From Enterococcus montenegrensis (GTDB lineage: Bacteria > Bacillota > Bacilli > Lactobacillales > Enterococcaceae): 64,000 nt of DNA. Shown here piece after piece: positions 1 to 8,768 of the stretch (within the stretch, counting starts at the first letter, position 1; each line of letters opens with the position of its first letter). The notes beneath the pieces are model-generated. The model ran no database searches and had not been told where the DNA came from. It saw nothing but the letters and a program-made list of their open reading frames with translations. The DNA is taken from NCBI RefSeq assembly GCF_029983095.1, contig NZ_CP120467.1, forward strand, positions 2,526,501-2,590,500. Direction: 5' to 3'. The position numbers and the translations under genes are program-made.

Positions 1-421
1 GGATATCCACTGCGCTTGTTACTGCTGCTACCATTTCATGGACCTTGTTGGGATCTAGTAACCACTTCGCACCAGCTTCGGCTTTAATAACTTTGTTAAC
101 CGGACACCCCATGTTGATGTCAATGATATCTGCTTGGGTGTTTTCAGCAACAAACTTCGCAGCTTCAACTAAAGAATCTTTATTGCCACCAAAAATTTGA
201 ACGCTTAAAGGATGTTCGTTTTCATCAATGTAAAGCATTTCTAATGTCTTTTTGTTACGAAAATGAATTCCTTGGTCACTAATCATTTCACAGACTACTA
301 AGCCTGCACCAAATTCTTTGACCGTTACTCGAAATGCGGCATTGGTAATCCCCGCCATCGGCGCCACGACAACCCGATTAGGAATTTCCACGTTGCCGAT
401 TTTCCATGTTTGATTAGTCAT
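1..421 (-). CDS. dusB: tRNA-dihydrouridine synthase, DusB type (3' end missing)
   Basis: This FMN-dependent enzyme reduces uridine to dihydrouridine in the D-loop of tRNA. About 140 N-terminal residues are visible; the rest lies beyond the left edge. The translation begins [20 protein letters not shown] and continues with the PMAGITN flavin-binding segment. The NMGCPV motif carries the presumed catalytic cysteine near residue 106. The ATG lies inside the last codons of hslO, an 8-base overlap suggesting translational coupling. A GGAGG-like ribosome site sits in the end of hslO. The DusB subtype is inferred from its place beside hslO and ftsH and from the PMAGITN/NMGCPV motifs. Confidence 0.93.
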   Translation of the reverse strand, partial: MTNQTWKIGNVEIPNRVVVAPMAGITNAAFRVTVKEFGAGLVVCEMISDQGIHFRNKKTLEMLYIDENEHPLSVQIFGGNKDSLVEAAKFVAENTQADIIDINMGCPVNKVIKAEAGAKWLLDPNKVHEMVAAVTSAVDI

Positions 422-1301
422 TTTTTACTGCCTCCTGCATTAAAGCTTCCAAGTCTTTTTCCGTGTATTCATATTTATTACCACAAAACGCACAAACTGC
501 TTCAGCGCCATGGTCTTCATCAATCATCGCTTTAATTTCATCAGGTCCTAAAGCAATAATTGCTTCAGCAAACTTGTCCTTAGAACAATCACACTTAAAT
601 TGGACGGATTTTTCTTCTAGGATCATTAAATCAGTGTCAGGTAATAACGCATCTAAAATTTCTTCTGGTTTTTTCCCAGCATCTAATAAATCAGAAACCC
701 GTGGCATATTGGCTAAGTTGGTTTCAATAGCTGTAATGATTTCATCTGTAGCTCCCGGCATCATTTGCAGCATAAAACCGCCAGCAGTTTTAATACTATC
801 GTCCGTATCCACTAAGACACTCAAACCGACAGCAGAAGGAATTTGCTCTGAAACAGCTAAGTAATAGGTGAAGTCTTCTCCCAATTCACCAGAAACAAGC
901 GGCGTTTGACCAGAAAATGGTTCTTTTAATCCCAAGTCTTTAATAACGGTGAACATCCCTTTTGTCCCGACTGCCCCCCGTACATCAATTTTGCCAGCTT
1001 CGTTAAGGGGTAAACTTAAGTGCGGATTTTTAATGTAGCCCTTTACATCGCCATAACCATTACTATCCACCACAATCGCCCCAGCAGGACCATCTCCTTC
1101 TACTTTAACCGTTAATTTATCGTCACCTTTTAAAGTAGCCCCTAATAATAAACTTCCTACTAAGGTACGACCTAATGCAGCCGAAGACGTGTTCCATGTA
1201 TCGTGACGTTTTTGGGCTTCTGTCACTGTTTTCGTAGCATCTACTGCATATGCTCGGACTAAACCGCCATAAGCCAATGCTTTAATTAAATAATCACTCA
1301 T
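414..1301 (-). CDS. hslO: Hsp33 redox-regulated chaperone
   Basis: Hsp33 is a cytosolic holdase activated when oxidants release zinc from its C-terminal cysteines. The 295-residue protein has the expected length. Its C-terminal CxC and CxxC pairs are complete, at Cys237/Cys239 and Cys270/Cys273, so redox switching should be intact. The start chosen is the ATG before [12 protein letters not shown], preceded by AAAGGAGC; an in-frame upstream extension has no ribosome site. The gene lies downstream of ftsH and overlaps dusB by 8 bases. A good sigma-A promoter sits about 100 bp upstream, so it probably does not depend on ftsH transcription. Confidence 0.96.
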   Translation of the reverse strand: MSDYLIKALAYGGLVRAYAVDATKTVTEAQKRHDTWNTSSAALGRTLVGSLLLGATLKGDDKLTVKVEGDGPAGAIVVDSNGYGDVKGYIKNPHLSLPLNEAGKIDVRGAVGTKGMFTVIKDLGLKEPFSGQTPLVSGELGEDFTYYLAVSEQIPSAVGLSVLVDTDDSIKTAGGFMLQMMPGATDEIITAIETNLANMPRVSDLLDAGKKPEEILDALLPDTDLMILEEKSVQFKCDCSKDKFAEAIIALGPDEIKAMIDEDHGAEAVCAFCGNKYEYTEKDLEALMQEAVKND

Positions 1302-1401
1302 GATTTTGCTCCTTTGTCGTTTAATAATTGCGTGGCAAGTTGAAAGATAAATTCCACTTGCTGACAGTCCAACCTGCAACTGACTTGGCATTCATTTCTG
1401 A

Positions 1402-1430
1402 ATCATACAAGGAAGTTGCATTTTTTTCAA
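1402..1430 (-). promoter_or_regulatory. Sigma-A promoter for hslO-dusB
   Basis: On the minus strand a TTGAAA -35 box is followed after exactly 17 bases by TATGAT. It lies about 100 bases upstream of the hslO ATG, giving a leader of roughly 90 nucleotides. The terminator of the preceding gene is further upstream, which supports an independent hslO-dusB transcript. Confidence 0.7.
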
Positions 1431-1684
1431 CTTTATCAGATTGAATTAAGAAAAAGTATGAAAAAAATCCCTGTACTTTTTCACTCTTGTCATCACCTTG
1501 CAAAAAACACCTGAAGGAATCCTTCAAGCCTAAGCCATAAAACTAAAATTTCGATACATCGCTGCTTAGACGCAATAAAATTTTTGCTTCTTGGCGATTA
1601 AGCGAGTTTGCAAAACCAGACATCGTTATAACGCCTGCTGCAATGTTTTTACTGGTGAAAAAAACTTATATTTTCTTATCTGCC
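1431..1684. other. Gene-free spacer between hslO promoter and terminator
   Basis: About 250 bases with no supported gene or clear RNA structure. A short minus-strand reading frame (about 68 codons) crosses this stretch and the hslO leader, but it has no ribosome site and contains the hslO promoter, so I do not call it a gene. Confidence 0.5.
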
Positions 1685-1718
1685 AAAAAAGAGACCTCTT
1701 GCCATAAGAAGCCTCTTT
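1685..1718 (-). terminator. Rho-independent terminator after the LURP-like gene
   Basis: On the minus strand an AAAGAG arm pairs with CTCTTT around an inner CTTCT/AGAGG stem, followed by a run of T. It begins some 14 bases past the stop codon of the gene at 1732-2229. Confidence 0.75.
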
Positions 1719-1731
1719 CACCGCCACTAGC

Positions 1732-2229
1732 TTAACTACTTGCAGAAGATGCCGCTGCATTGTCATCTCCTTTGACACAATCAATTGCTACGACTAAAGC
1801 AACGATTAGTTTTTCATAACGTTCATCAAAAACTGTCACTTCATACGTATCTCCCCATGAAACCCAGCGTTTATTGATAACTGCAATTTGCAGACCGTCT
1901 TTTACAACTTCAAAGTCCATATCCCACCAATTTCCCTGCACACTAATTCCGTCTGCTTCAATATGGTAACGCGCTTTAAATAAAGTCAATTCCTTTTTAA
2001 TCACAATGGCCGCCTCATCATCAATCATAACTGTAAACTGAGGCAAAAGCGCTAAAACTTTTTTGGTAATTTCACCGATAACGTGATCATTGCGATCAAA
2101 AATCGTGAACTGCTTTGGAATTTTCAAAAAACTACCTTGAACATGATATAAAGGTTCTTGGTCGGCATCGGTCACGTTAAATTTCTCACCAATACTAAAC
2201 ACTTTTTGTTTGATATAAAGCTTTCTCAC
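1732..2229 (-). CDS. LURP-one-related / YxjI-like protein (tubby-like fold)
   Basis: A 165-residue protein resembling the DUF567/LURP-one-related family, including Bacillus YxjI. The family forms a closed beta-barrel related to tubby C-terminal domains; its bacterial role is not established. The sequence is rich in alternating beta-strand patterns, for example RKLYIKQKVFSIGEKFNV and YHVQGSFLKIPKQFTIFD, and ends in a low-complexity Ala/Ser tail. Translation starts at GTG, with AGGAG 5 bases upstream. Terminators on both sides make it a single-gene unit between ftsH and hslO. The Bacillus order has no such gene here, so it appears to be a lineage-specific insertion. Confidence 0.75.
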   Translation of the reverse strand: MRKLYIKQKVFSIGEKFNVTDADQEPLYHVQGSFLKIPKQFTIFDRNDHVIGEITKKVLALLPQFTVMIDDEAAIVIKKELTLFKARYHIEADGISVQGNWWDMDFEVVKDGLQIAVINKRWVSWGDTYEVTVFDERYEKLIVALVVAIDCVKGDDNAAASSASS

Positions 2230-2275
2230 ACAGACTCCTCATTTCTTTATTTAATATAAATTCGCTTCATTATAT

Positions 2276-2310
2276 GAAAAAAGACGCAATAGTAAAAACT
2301 ATCACGTCTT
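2276..2310 (-). terminator. Rho-independent terminator after ftsH
   Basis: On the minus strand AAGACG and an inner GATAGT/ACTAT stem pair with CGTCTT across a short T loop, followed by a T run. It starts 14 bases after the ftsH stop codon. A TATAAT-like sequence just downstream could serve the LURP-like gene, but no good -35 box is visible. Confidence 0.85.
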
Positions 2311-2323
2311 ATGAAACATAAGA

Positions 2324-4459
2324 TTATGCATCTTTGTCTGTTTCATCTTTTTCTTGTTTCAATTCATCTTGAACTTCTTTTGTTTCTTGTTCTGGATGGA
2401 ACTCTGCTTCTTTTGCTTCAGCATCGAAGTAGTCTTTTGCTTCTTCAAAATCTTGTTTTTCTTCAGCTTGTTTTTGCGCATCTTTTTCTTCTAATGCGCG
2501 TTTAGCTTCTTCAAAGGTTTGTGCTTTTTCAGAAGGATACTCTTCTGTTTCTGTTCCTGCTGGCATTTTACCTTCTTCAAACAAGGATTTAATGGCTTTA
2601 GCATCCAATGTTTCATGCTCTAATAATTTTTCAGCAATCAACTTATGCTGCGCCCGGTGCGCTTCAATAATTTCATGCGCTTTTTGGTGCGCTTCATTTA
2701 GGATACGACGTACTTCTTGGTCAATTTCATAGGCTACTTGTTCAGAGTAAGCTTTTGTTTGACCATAATCACGACCGACAAAGACTTGGTGATTGCCTTC
2801 ATATTGAACCGGACCTAATTTATCACTCATTCCGTATTCAGTTACCATACTGCGGGCAAGACCTGTCGCTTGTTCAAAGTCATTAGATGCTCCTGTGGAT
2901 TTCACACCAAAAATTATTTCTTCAGCAGTCCGTCCACCTAAAAGCCCAACGATTTGTTCAAACATATCATCTTTGGTCATTAACATTTGATCTTCTTTTG
3001 GTAAAGCAATCATATAACCGCCAGCACGACCCCGTGGGATAATCGTTACTTTATGGACAATACGAGCACGAGATAGAACTAAACCAACAATCGTATGTCC
3101 GGCTTCGTGGTAAGCCACCATTTCTCTTTCCCGTTTGCTGATTACTTTGTCTTTTTTCGCAGGACCGGCAATAACGCGATCTTCTGCTTCATCGATATCA
3201 GAAGCATCGATTTTCTTCTTATTCCGACGAGCAGCTACTAAAGCAGCTTCGTTCAAGACGTTTTCTAAATCAGCACCGGCAAAACCAGGCGTTTGTTGGG
3301 CAATAACTTTCAAATCAACATCGTCAGCTAACGGCTTGTTCCGGGCATGAACACGTAAAATTGCTTCACGACCTTTAACGTCAGGACGACCAACTAAAAT
3401 TTGACGGTCAAAACGACCTGGACGTAATAACGCTGGGTCTAATACGTCAGAACGGTTTGTTGCAGCGATAACGATAACGCCTTCGTTGCCATCAAAACCA
3501 TCCATTTCAACGAGTAATTGGTTCAAGGTTTGTTCACGTTCATCGTGACCGCCTCCCATACCCGCGCCACGTTGGCGACCAACAGCATCGATTTCATCAA
3601 TAAAGATAATCGCAGGTGCATTTTTCTTCGCAGTTTCAAACAAGTCTCTTACCCGAGATGCTCCGACACCGACGAACATTTCAACGAAGTCAGAACCTGA
3701 AATAGAATAAAACGGTACGCCAGCTTCGCCTGCTACGGCTTTAGCAAGTAATGTTTTACCAGTTCCGGGAGGTCCTTCTAATAACACACCAGCAGGAATT
3801 CTTGCGCCTAATTCAACAAAGCGGCGTGGATCTTTTAAGAATTCAACTACTTCGACTAGTTCTTGTTTTTCTTCTTCGGCACCGGCAACGTCAGAGAAAC
3901 GAACCCGATTGGCTTTTTTGTCAGCTTCTTTGGCTTTTGATTTGCCAAAGTTCATAACACGGCCGCCACCACCACCGCCGCCACCTTGTTGTCCCATCAT
4001 CATGTAAAAGAAGAAAATGATGATCACAAGTGGTAAGAAGGTCATTAGAAGAGAAATCCAAAGACCACTATTGGACTCTTCTTTAATTACTGTTTTCACG
4101 TCTTCTTGATCCGCTAGTGCAGTAACTTCTTTCAATGTATTATCGTTTGGTAAAATCGTTGTGGCAAAGTGCGTTGACTCGCTGCTTGTTTCGCCCCAAA
4201 CGGTTAACCCATTATTGTTTTCTACTTTTTGTTTGTCCTTGTATTCCCCGGTAATTTTATAAACACCATTCACCGGCTGTACATTAAATGACTTCACTTT
4301 ACCGTCAGATAGTTGTTGGCGGAAAGTAGAGTACTCGATATCTGGCGATTGTTGGCTGTTATTTCCAAATAAGAAATAAACCACCGTAATCATGGCCAAA
4401 AGCACGAGTACATAGTATAAGGTATTTTTTAACATACCATTATTACCTTTTTTGTTCAT
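2324..4459 (-). CDS. ftsH: ATP-dependent membrane zinc metalloprotease FtsH
   Basis: FtsH is a membrane-anchored AAA+ protease that extracts and degrades membrane and regulatory proteins. The 711 residues show two membrane segments (about 12-32 and 133-155) flanking an extracytoplasmic region, then a glycine run (159-166). The AAA module has Walker A GPPGTGKT at 229-236, Walker B IIFIDEID near 284-291 and the second region of homology around 330-352. The zinc motif HEAGH is at 451-455. The last 70 or so residues are very acidic and Glu/Lys/Gln-rich, with FEEAK occurring twice; this tail looks longer than in Bacillus. The gene follows hpt and tilS in the conserved order but has its own promoter. 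Confidence 0.98.
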   Translation of the reverse strand: MNKKGNNGMLKNTLYYVLVLLAMITVVYFLFGNNSQQSPDIEYSTFRQQLSDGKVKSFNVQPVNGVYKITGEYKDKQKVENNNGLTVWGETSSESTHFATTILPNDNTLKEVTALADQEDVKTVIKEESNSGLWISLLMTFLPLVIIIFFFYMMMGQQGGGGGGGGRVMNFGKSKAKEADKKANRVRFSDVAGAEEEKQELVEVVEFLKDPRRFVELGARIPAGVLLEGPPGTGKTLLAKAVAGEAGVPFYSISGSDFVEMFVGVGASRVRDLFETAKKNAPAIIFIDEIDAVGRQRGAGMGGGHDEREQTLNQLLVEMDGFDGNEGVIVIAATNRSDVLDPALLRPGRFDRQILVGRPDVKGREAILRVHARNKPLADDVDLKVIAQQTPGFAGADLENVLNEAALVAARRNKKKIDASDIDEAEDRVIAGPAKKDKVISKREREMVAYHEAGHTIVGLVLSRARIVHKVTIIPRGRAGGYMIALPKEDQMLMTKDDMFEQIVGLLGGRTAEEIIFGVKSTGASNDFEQATGLARSMVTEYGMSDKLGPVQYEGNHQVFVGRDYGQTKAYSEQVAYEIDQEVRRILNEAHQKAHEIIEAHRAQHKLIAEKLLEHETLDAKAIKSLFEEGKMPAGTETEEYPSEKAQTFEEAKRALEEKDAQKQAEEKQDFEEAKDYFDAEAKEAEFHPEQETKEVQDELKQEKDETDKDA

Positions 4460-4585
4460 GCTTGCCCTCCTTAATTAATCGAAAGTCTTTTTTTTGAAAA
4501 ATCGTTATTTTAAAACAACTCTTTTCCGTTTAAAAAAGGTCCTTCAAATATTGTTTGTGTGATTTTTATCAATCCTGACCATTTT

Positions 4586-4594
4586 ATTGTATCA
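4586..4594 (-). promoter_or_regulatory. Extended -10 promoter for ftsH
   Basis: TGATACAAT on the minus strand fits an extended -10 element (TGn before TACAAT). It lies in the 156-base gap between hpt and ftsH, about 125 bases before the ftsH start. No strong -35 box is present. Confidence 0.5.
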
Positions 4595-4615
4595 CAAGTC
4601 ATTTCATTTAGCGGA

Positions 4616-5161
4616 TTAATTTGATTCGTAAACGCTAGGTTTTAAAACGCCTACATAGGGTAGGTTGCGGTATTGTTCGATATAGTCTAAGCCATAGCCT
4701 ACGACGAATTCATTTGGCACATCAAAACCAACATAATCCGCTTCAATATCTACTACGCGGCCTTCAGGTTTATCTAATAATGTTACGATTTTGACTGAAT
4801 TGGCTTTGCGGTATTTAAATAAATCGACTAAATAAGCCAACGTCCGGCCACTATCAATAATATCTTCTACTATTAATAGATCCCGGCCTTCAACATTTGT
4901 ATCTAAATCTTTTAAAATTTTAACCTCACCAGAAGATACAGTAGCGTTGCCATAACTTGAAACATCCATAAAGTCTAATTCCAAATAGCAGTCCATTTCC
5001 CGGCAAATATCCGCCATAAAATTAATTGAACCTTTTAAAACACCGATCACAAGGGGATTTTTATCCTTGTATTCTGCTGCTAATTCTTCCCCTAGTTCCT
5101 TACAGCGGGCGTTGATTTCTTCTCGTGATACAAGCACTTTTTCAATATCTTTTGCTAACAT
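4616..5161 (-). CDS. hpt: Hypoxanthine-guanine phosphoribosyltransferase
   Basis: This purine-salvage enzyme transfers phosphoribose from PRPP to hypoxanthine or guanine. The 181-residue length is typical. The PRPP-binding loop [14 protein letters not shown] is at about 95-108, and the conserved VLKGS segment is at 41-45. It follows tilS by 36 bases, the tilS-hpt-ftsH order standard in Firmicutes. The start ATG has a GGAGACAGAC stretch upstream. Confidence 0.97.
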   Translation of the reverse strand: MLAKDIEKVLVSREEINARCKELGEELAAEYKDKNPLVIGVLKGSINFMADICREMDCYLELDFMDVSSYGNATVSSGEVKILKDLDTNVEGRDLLIVEDIIDSGRTLAYLVDLFKYRKANSVKIVTLLDKPEGRVVDIEADYVGFDVPNEFVVGYGLDYIEQYRNLPYVGVLKPSVYESN

Positions 5162-5197
5162 GTCTGTCTCCTTATTTTACTATCACCAATGGATAGA

Positions 5198-6574
5198 TTA
5201 TTGGTATTTATAAAGCAGTCTGTAGTGTATTTTATCAGTTTCTACAGCAATACTCAAATAAGAAAAGGCAATTGGTAGCACTGCCAAGACTTGATTGTTC
5301 GTATCTGTCACAACCCACGTTTTTTCCCGTCTATCATTGGGAATTTTTTTATCAATTAAAATGCGGCTAACCTTTTTGCGTAAGCTTTCTTTTAGTTGAA
5401 TGCGATCCCCATCCACTCTTTTTCGAATAATCACCTCATTGGGGAAGTTTAATGCTAAAGGTTGACTGATTTCTGACCAAAGTTTGACTTTTTCGGGAAG
5501 ATTAACATTTTCATCTACAGAAACAATAGCTAGCCATTCATTTTCAGACAAAAAGCCACTATCGCCTAATTTAAAATGAAAAGTTTGCGCCTTATTAGCA
5601 GTTGGCTTTTTGCCAATCGTCAGTTCATCATACATTTTTAAAACTTGCCACGTTGCTGCAATATCCAGTTGCCATTGGGCTTTGTCTGATTTCAGAAGCG
5701 CCAAAATGCGTTGCAAGTTTTCTTCAGTAATGGTCACCTCACAACTGCGTTTTAGTTTTTGAGCCAAATACTGCAAGGTAAAATAACGTTCTCTTATTGG
5801 TAAGGTCAAAAAGGCACTAACCTTAAAACTTAAACTCTGCTCTATTTGCGTCACATTTGCGCTAACCCAAGCTGCCATTTTGTCTTCAATAATTTCTTCT
5901 GCCCAAATCAATTGTTGGGATAATTGCTGAAAATGCGCTAAAATTTGGGGATTTTCTGCTTTTAAAAGCGGCGTTATCTGTTGACGAATTCGATTTCGCT
6001 GCACATCTAAATAGTAGTTGCTTTCATCTTCAAAATACGGCAACGCTTCTTTTTTAGCATAATCATAAATCTCTTCTTTGCTGTAGGGTAAAAGGGGACG
6101 AATTAATTTGCCGCCAGCAAAAGCTTGGCGCGCTTTAATTCCCATTGCATTTTTCAATTGGCCGTCTCGAATCATTTTCATCAGCATGGTTTCCAGTTGA
6201 TCATCTGCATGGTGAGCAGTCATCAATGTGTCAAAGTAATAATCATGCATCAGTTCAGTAAAAAAAGCATAGCGAAACCTTCGTGCCGCTTCTTCTACCC
6301 CGGCATGAGGAACGTCCTCCCATTTTCGTTCATAAAAGGAAATGGCGTGTTCCTTACAATACTGAGCCAAATTCTGCGCTTCTTTGGCTGAACTTGGTCT
6401 TAGTTGATGATTAATATGGGCAACTCCGATGGAAAAATCATATTTTAGACTCATTTTTGCCATTAAACGTAGCAACACAAAAGAATCTGCTCCACCAGAA
6501 ACCGCTAATAATATTCGACTGCCTTGTTGCCAAAAGGCTTGTTTATTCCCCAACTGTTCAAATTCTCGTTCCAT
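5198..6574 (-). CDS. tilS: tRNA(Ile)-lysidine synthetase
   Basis: TilS attaches lysine to C34 of the CAU-anticodon isoleucine tRNA so that it reads AUA; it is normally essential. The 458-residue protein has the PP-loop ATP pyrophosphatase motif SGGADS at 26-31 and the HINHQLR and TAHHADDQLETMLM segments of the family. The C-terminal third corresponds to the TilS substrate-binding domain. AAGGAGAAAG precedes the ATG. In related genomes tilS directly follows the S1-domain gene; here an oppositely oriented regulator interrupts that link, so tilS must use a promoter in the 6575-6866 gap. Confidence 0.96.
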   Translation of the reverse strand: MEREFEQLGNKQAFWQQGSRILLAVSGGADSFVLLRLMAKMSLKYDFSIGVAHINHQLRPSSAKEAQNLAQYCKEHAISFYERKWEDVPHAGVEEAARRFRYAFFTELMHDYYFDTLMTAHHADDQLETMLMKMIRDGQLKNAMGIKARQAFAGGKLIRPLLPYSKEEIYDYAKKEALPYFEDESNYYLDVQRNRIRQQITPLLKAENPQILAHFQQLSQQLIWAEEIIEDKMAAWVSANVTQIEQSLSFKVSAFLTLPIRERYFTLQYLAQKLKRSCEVTITEENLQRILALLKSDKAQWQLDIAATWQVLKMYDELTIGKKPTANKAQTFHFKLGDSGFLSENEWLAIVSVDENVNLPEKVKLWSEISQPLALNFPNEVIIRKRVDGDRIQLKESLRKKVSRILIDKKIPNDRREKTWVVTDTNNQVLAVLPIAFSYLSIAVETDKIHYRLLYKYQ

Positions 6575-6866
6575 CTTTCTCCTTCTTTAGGCACCAACAC
6601 TTTTATCGCTGGTTGCGTCTTTTGCTGTTACTTTCTATTTTACACGATTGCGGCAAAATAAGAAGTAACAGTATCTAGCAAAAAAAGAAAAGTAACGCAT
6701 TCCTTTCATCGATTAAAGTGCCTTAAAATCAGAATTGTAATATTTTTCTAGTCAATTTTTCACTATGCTTGTGGATTAGAAATCTTTTACTCGTGACTTA
6801 TTGTATGATCTGCAATATATTGGATGGAAACAACACCTACCGGTTGGTAATTATAGGAGTAGATAA

Positions 6867-7388
6867 ATGGAAATAGGAAATTTATTAAAAGAAAAAAGAA
6901 TAGCCCGCAAATTGACACAAGAACAGCTAGCTGAGCAAATTTTTGTCTCAACAAAAACGATCTCAAATTGGGAAAACAATAAAACCACTCCAGATATTGA
7001 TAGCCTGATTCTTTTAGCCAAACTTTTTCATTTATCACTTGATAATCTATTATTGGAGGGATCAAATGTGGTAGAAAACATTAAGAAAATCGAGGCAACA
7101 AAGATAGCGGAGAAATACTTTCTTATTAGTTGGGTAACAAATATTATTTTCGGTCTAACTTTTGTTACGCAAAATTTTTTTGGTAAATTATCTTTATTTG
7201 CTATGGTTTGCTTGTCTTTAGGTATGCTTTTAAACATGCTGGTATTGTTTTATTTTACAAAGCAATTGGCAACTACTAACACCACAGCTTGGCAATTTTT
7301 CAAAAATAGTCACCCTATTATTAGTGTAGGCATGTTGTTATCCCTTATCCTTTTATCTGCCTTAATAATTGCTTTCCTATTATTCTAG
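6867..7388 (+). CDS. XRE-family regulator with C-terminal membrane segments
   Basis: A 173-residue protein with an N-terminal XRE/Cro-type helix-turn-helix (residues 1-65). The recognition region reads LTQEQLAEQIFVSTKTISNW and is followed by the usual NKTTPDIDSLILLAKLF. After a short linker the protein continues with three hydrophobic stretches of membrane-segment length (about 88-105, 108-130, 148-172). It is thus a membrane-tethered repressor-like protein of a type common in Lactobacillales, often of unknown target. TAGGAGTAGATAA supplies the ribosome site. It is the only plus-strand gene in the first 15 kb and splits the conserved divIC/S1-tilS order. Ligand and target are unknown. Confidence 0.85.
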   Translation: MEIGNLLKEKRIARKLTQEQLAEQIFVSTKTISNWENNKTTPDIDSLILLAKLFHLSLDNLLLEGSNVVENIKKIEATKIAEKYFLISWVTNIIFGLTFVTQNFFGKLSLFAMVCLSLGMLLNMLVLFYFTKQLATTNTTAWQFFKNSHPIISVGMLLSLILLSALIIAFLLF

Positions 7389-7417
7389 CCTGATAAAAAA
7401 TGATCAATTGAGCTAAG

Positions 7418-7458
7418 AAAAAAACTGTACCGCAATAATTTTGCGGTACAGTTTTTTT
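7418..7458. terminator. Bidirectional terminator between convergent genes
   Basis: A perfect inverted repeat, ACTGTACCGCAA and TTGCGGTACAGT, is flanked by A7 and T7. It can end both the plus-strand XRE gene and the minus-strand S1-domain gene, whose stop codon overlaps its edge. Confidence 0.93.
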
Positions 7459-7906
7459 AGCTGCGACGGCCGCCACGGCCACCACGTTTGCCTTCTGTAT
7501 TACGACGAAGTGAAGATAGGCGATCATCACTGTCTTTTAAAAATGAACTCATCAATGAATCGAAGTCTTCTTTTTTATTAGCACTTACGCTAGGTCCTTT
7601 AGAAAATGGTTTCTTAGGAGCTGGACGACGACTTGGTTCTTTTTTGAATTCTTTTTTCTCTGCTTGTGGTTTATCTACTGCTTTGCGAATGGATAACCCA
7701 ATTTTGCCGTCATCACCAACAGATGTTACCAACACTGTTACCTCATCTCCGACTTTTAAAACGTCGTTGATGTCTTTGACAAAGCCATCTGATACTTCAC
7801 TGATATGCACCAAACCAGTTTTACGGTTACCCAGATCAATAAAAGCACCAAAATTTGTAATCCCCGACACTTTTCCTTGCAGCTTAGCTCCTACTTCGAT
7901 TGACAT
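7457..7906 (-). CDS. yabR: S1 RNA-binding domain protein (YabR-like)
   Basis: A 149-residue protein with an N-terminal S1 OB-fold (residues 1-75), recognisable from VGAKLQGKVSGITNFGAFID and LVHISEVSDGFVKDI. The basic C-terminal tail ends in Arg/Gly-rich repeats. Bacillus YabR and its relatives are small general stress or translation-associated RNA-binding proteins; the precise role here is unknown. The gene lies downstream of divIC, as in Bacillus. The Arg/Gly tail may add nonspecific RNA affinity, which is inference. Confidence 0.9.
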   Translation of the reverse strand: MSIEVGAKLQGKVSGITNFGAFIDLGNRKTGLVHISEVSDGFVKDINDVLKVGDEVTVLVTSVGDDGKIGLSIRKAVDKPQAEKKEFKKEPSRRPAPKKPFSKGPSVSANKKEDFDSLMSSFLKDSDDRLSSLRRNTEGKRGGRGGRRS

Positions 7907-7949
7907 AAAAGATTTGTTCCTCCTAGTTTAAACCTGAAATTTATATTTA

Positions 7950-8408
7950 CTACTCTTCAGCAGTAGATGACCCATTCGTCCGATCAATGGCTTTTTCCAC
8001 TTTTGCGTCTTCTTGTTTATTGCTTTGATTATTCCCAGCGATAGGATAAACTTTTTCACCGTCTTTAGAATAATAAAAACGGCTGCGGGCAAGTTTTGCC
8101 ACATAGTCTTCATCCTTTAGCAAAGCGACTTCTTTTTTCAATTGGTCGACATTGTTTGTTACTACCTTATTATCTGCCAGAGCTTCTTGTCTTATCGCTT
8201 CTAATTTCACCAAACGTTGATGATCTGAAAAAAGTTGGAAACCGACAAAAGCAAAAACCAAAAAGGTAATGACTAAAAGTAACGTTAAACGACGACGTTT
8301 AAAAACAACCTTCCGATGTTGTTCTTGATATTTGGCAATTTGTTTTTTGACATATTCATTGTCAAGTTGTTCAACATTTTGATTGCGGCCATTTATCACG
8401 TCTGTCAC
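7950..8408 (-). CDS. divIC: Septum formation initiator DivIC
   Basis: DivIC is a bitopic cell-division protein that works with FtsL and DivIB at the septum. The 152 residues show a basic cytoplasmic N-terminus, one membrane segment (LTLLLVITFLVFAFVGFQLF, about residues 42-61), then a short coiled coil with leucine heptads and a conserved FYYSKDGEKVYPI region. It ends in a polar tail. It sits between rqcP and the S1 gene as expected. Confidence 0.93.
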   Translation of the reverse strand: MTDVINGRNQNVEQLDNEYVKKQIAKYQEQHRKVVFKRRRLTLLLVITFLVFAFVGFQLFSDHQRLVKLEAIRQEALADNKVVTNNVDQLKKEVALLKDEDYVAKLARSRFYYSKDGEKVYPIAGNNQSNKQEDAKVEKAIDRTNGSSTAEE

Positions 8409-8486
8409 GTCCTTTCCTTACCTTGCGCAAATTGGATAATCCAAAATTAATTATAGCAACTTAAAGTAGGCTTGTCTAATGAATTT

Positions 8487-8750
8487 CTAGACATTTTCGT
8501 TTCTTATTTCGCTAATAATTTCATACATTTGAGCAGCATCCTCTTTTTTGGTGGACTCATGTAATTTTAAGACTTTAATTTCTAAGGTCTTATTTCCAAA
8601 ACCAATTTTGACCTGGTCGCCAACTTTAACCGTACTAGAAGATTTGGCCAGCTTGCCATTTACTTGGATGCGACCTTTATCCGCTACTTCTTTTGCGACA
8701 GAACGCCGCTTGATGATCCGTGAAATTTTTAAAAATTTGTCTAAACGCAT
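8487..8750 (-). CDS. rqcP: S4-domain ribosome quality control protein RqcP (YabO)
   Basis: An 87-residue S4-type RNA-binding protein that begins [20 protein letters not shown]. The family binds stalled 50S subunits and helps RqcH add alanine tails during ribosome rescue. [20 protein letters not shown] completes the S4 fold. It lies between the flippase gene and divIC, the usual yabM-yabO-divIC order. A CGAGGGAAAAAG stretch precedes the ATG. Confidence 0.93.
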   Translation of the reverse strand: MRLDKFLKISRIIKRRSVAKEVADKGRIQVNGKLAKSSSTVKVGDQVKIGFGNKTLEIKVLKLHESTKKEDAAQMYEIISEIRNENV

Positions 8751-8768
8751 CTTTTTCCCTCGTTTTCT

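Noticed and set aside
1321..1527. 68-codon minus-strand frame upstream of hslO
   Set aside because: No ribosome site and it contains the hslO promoter and leader.
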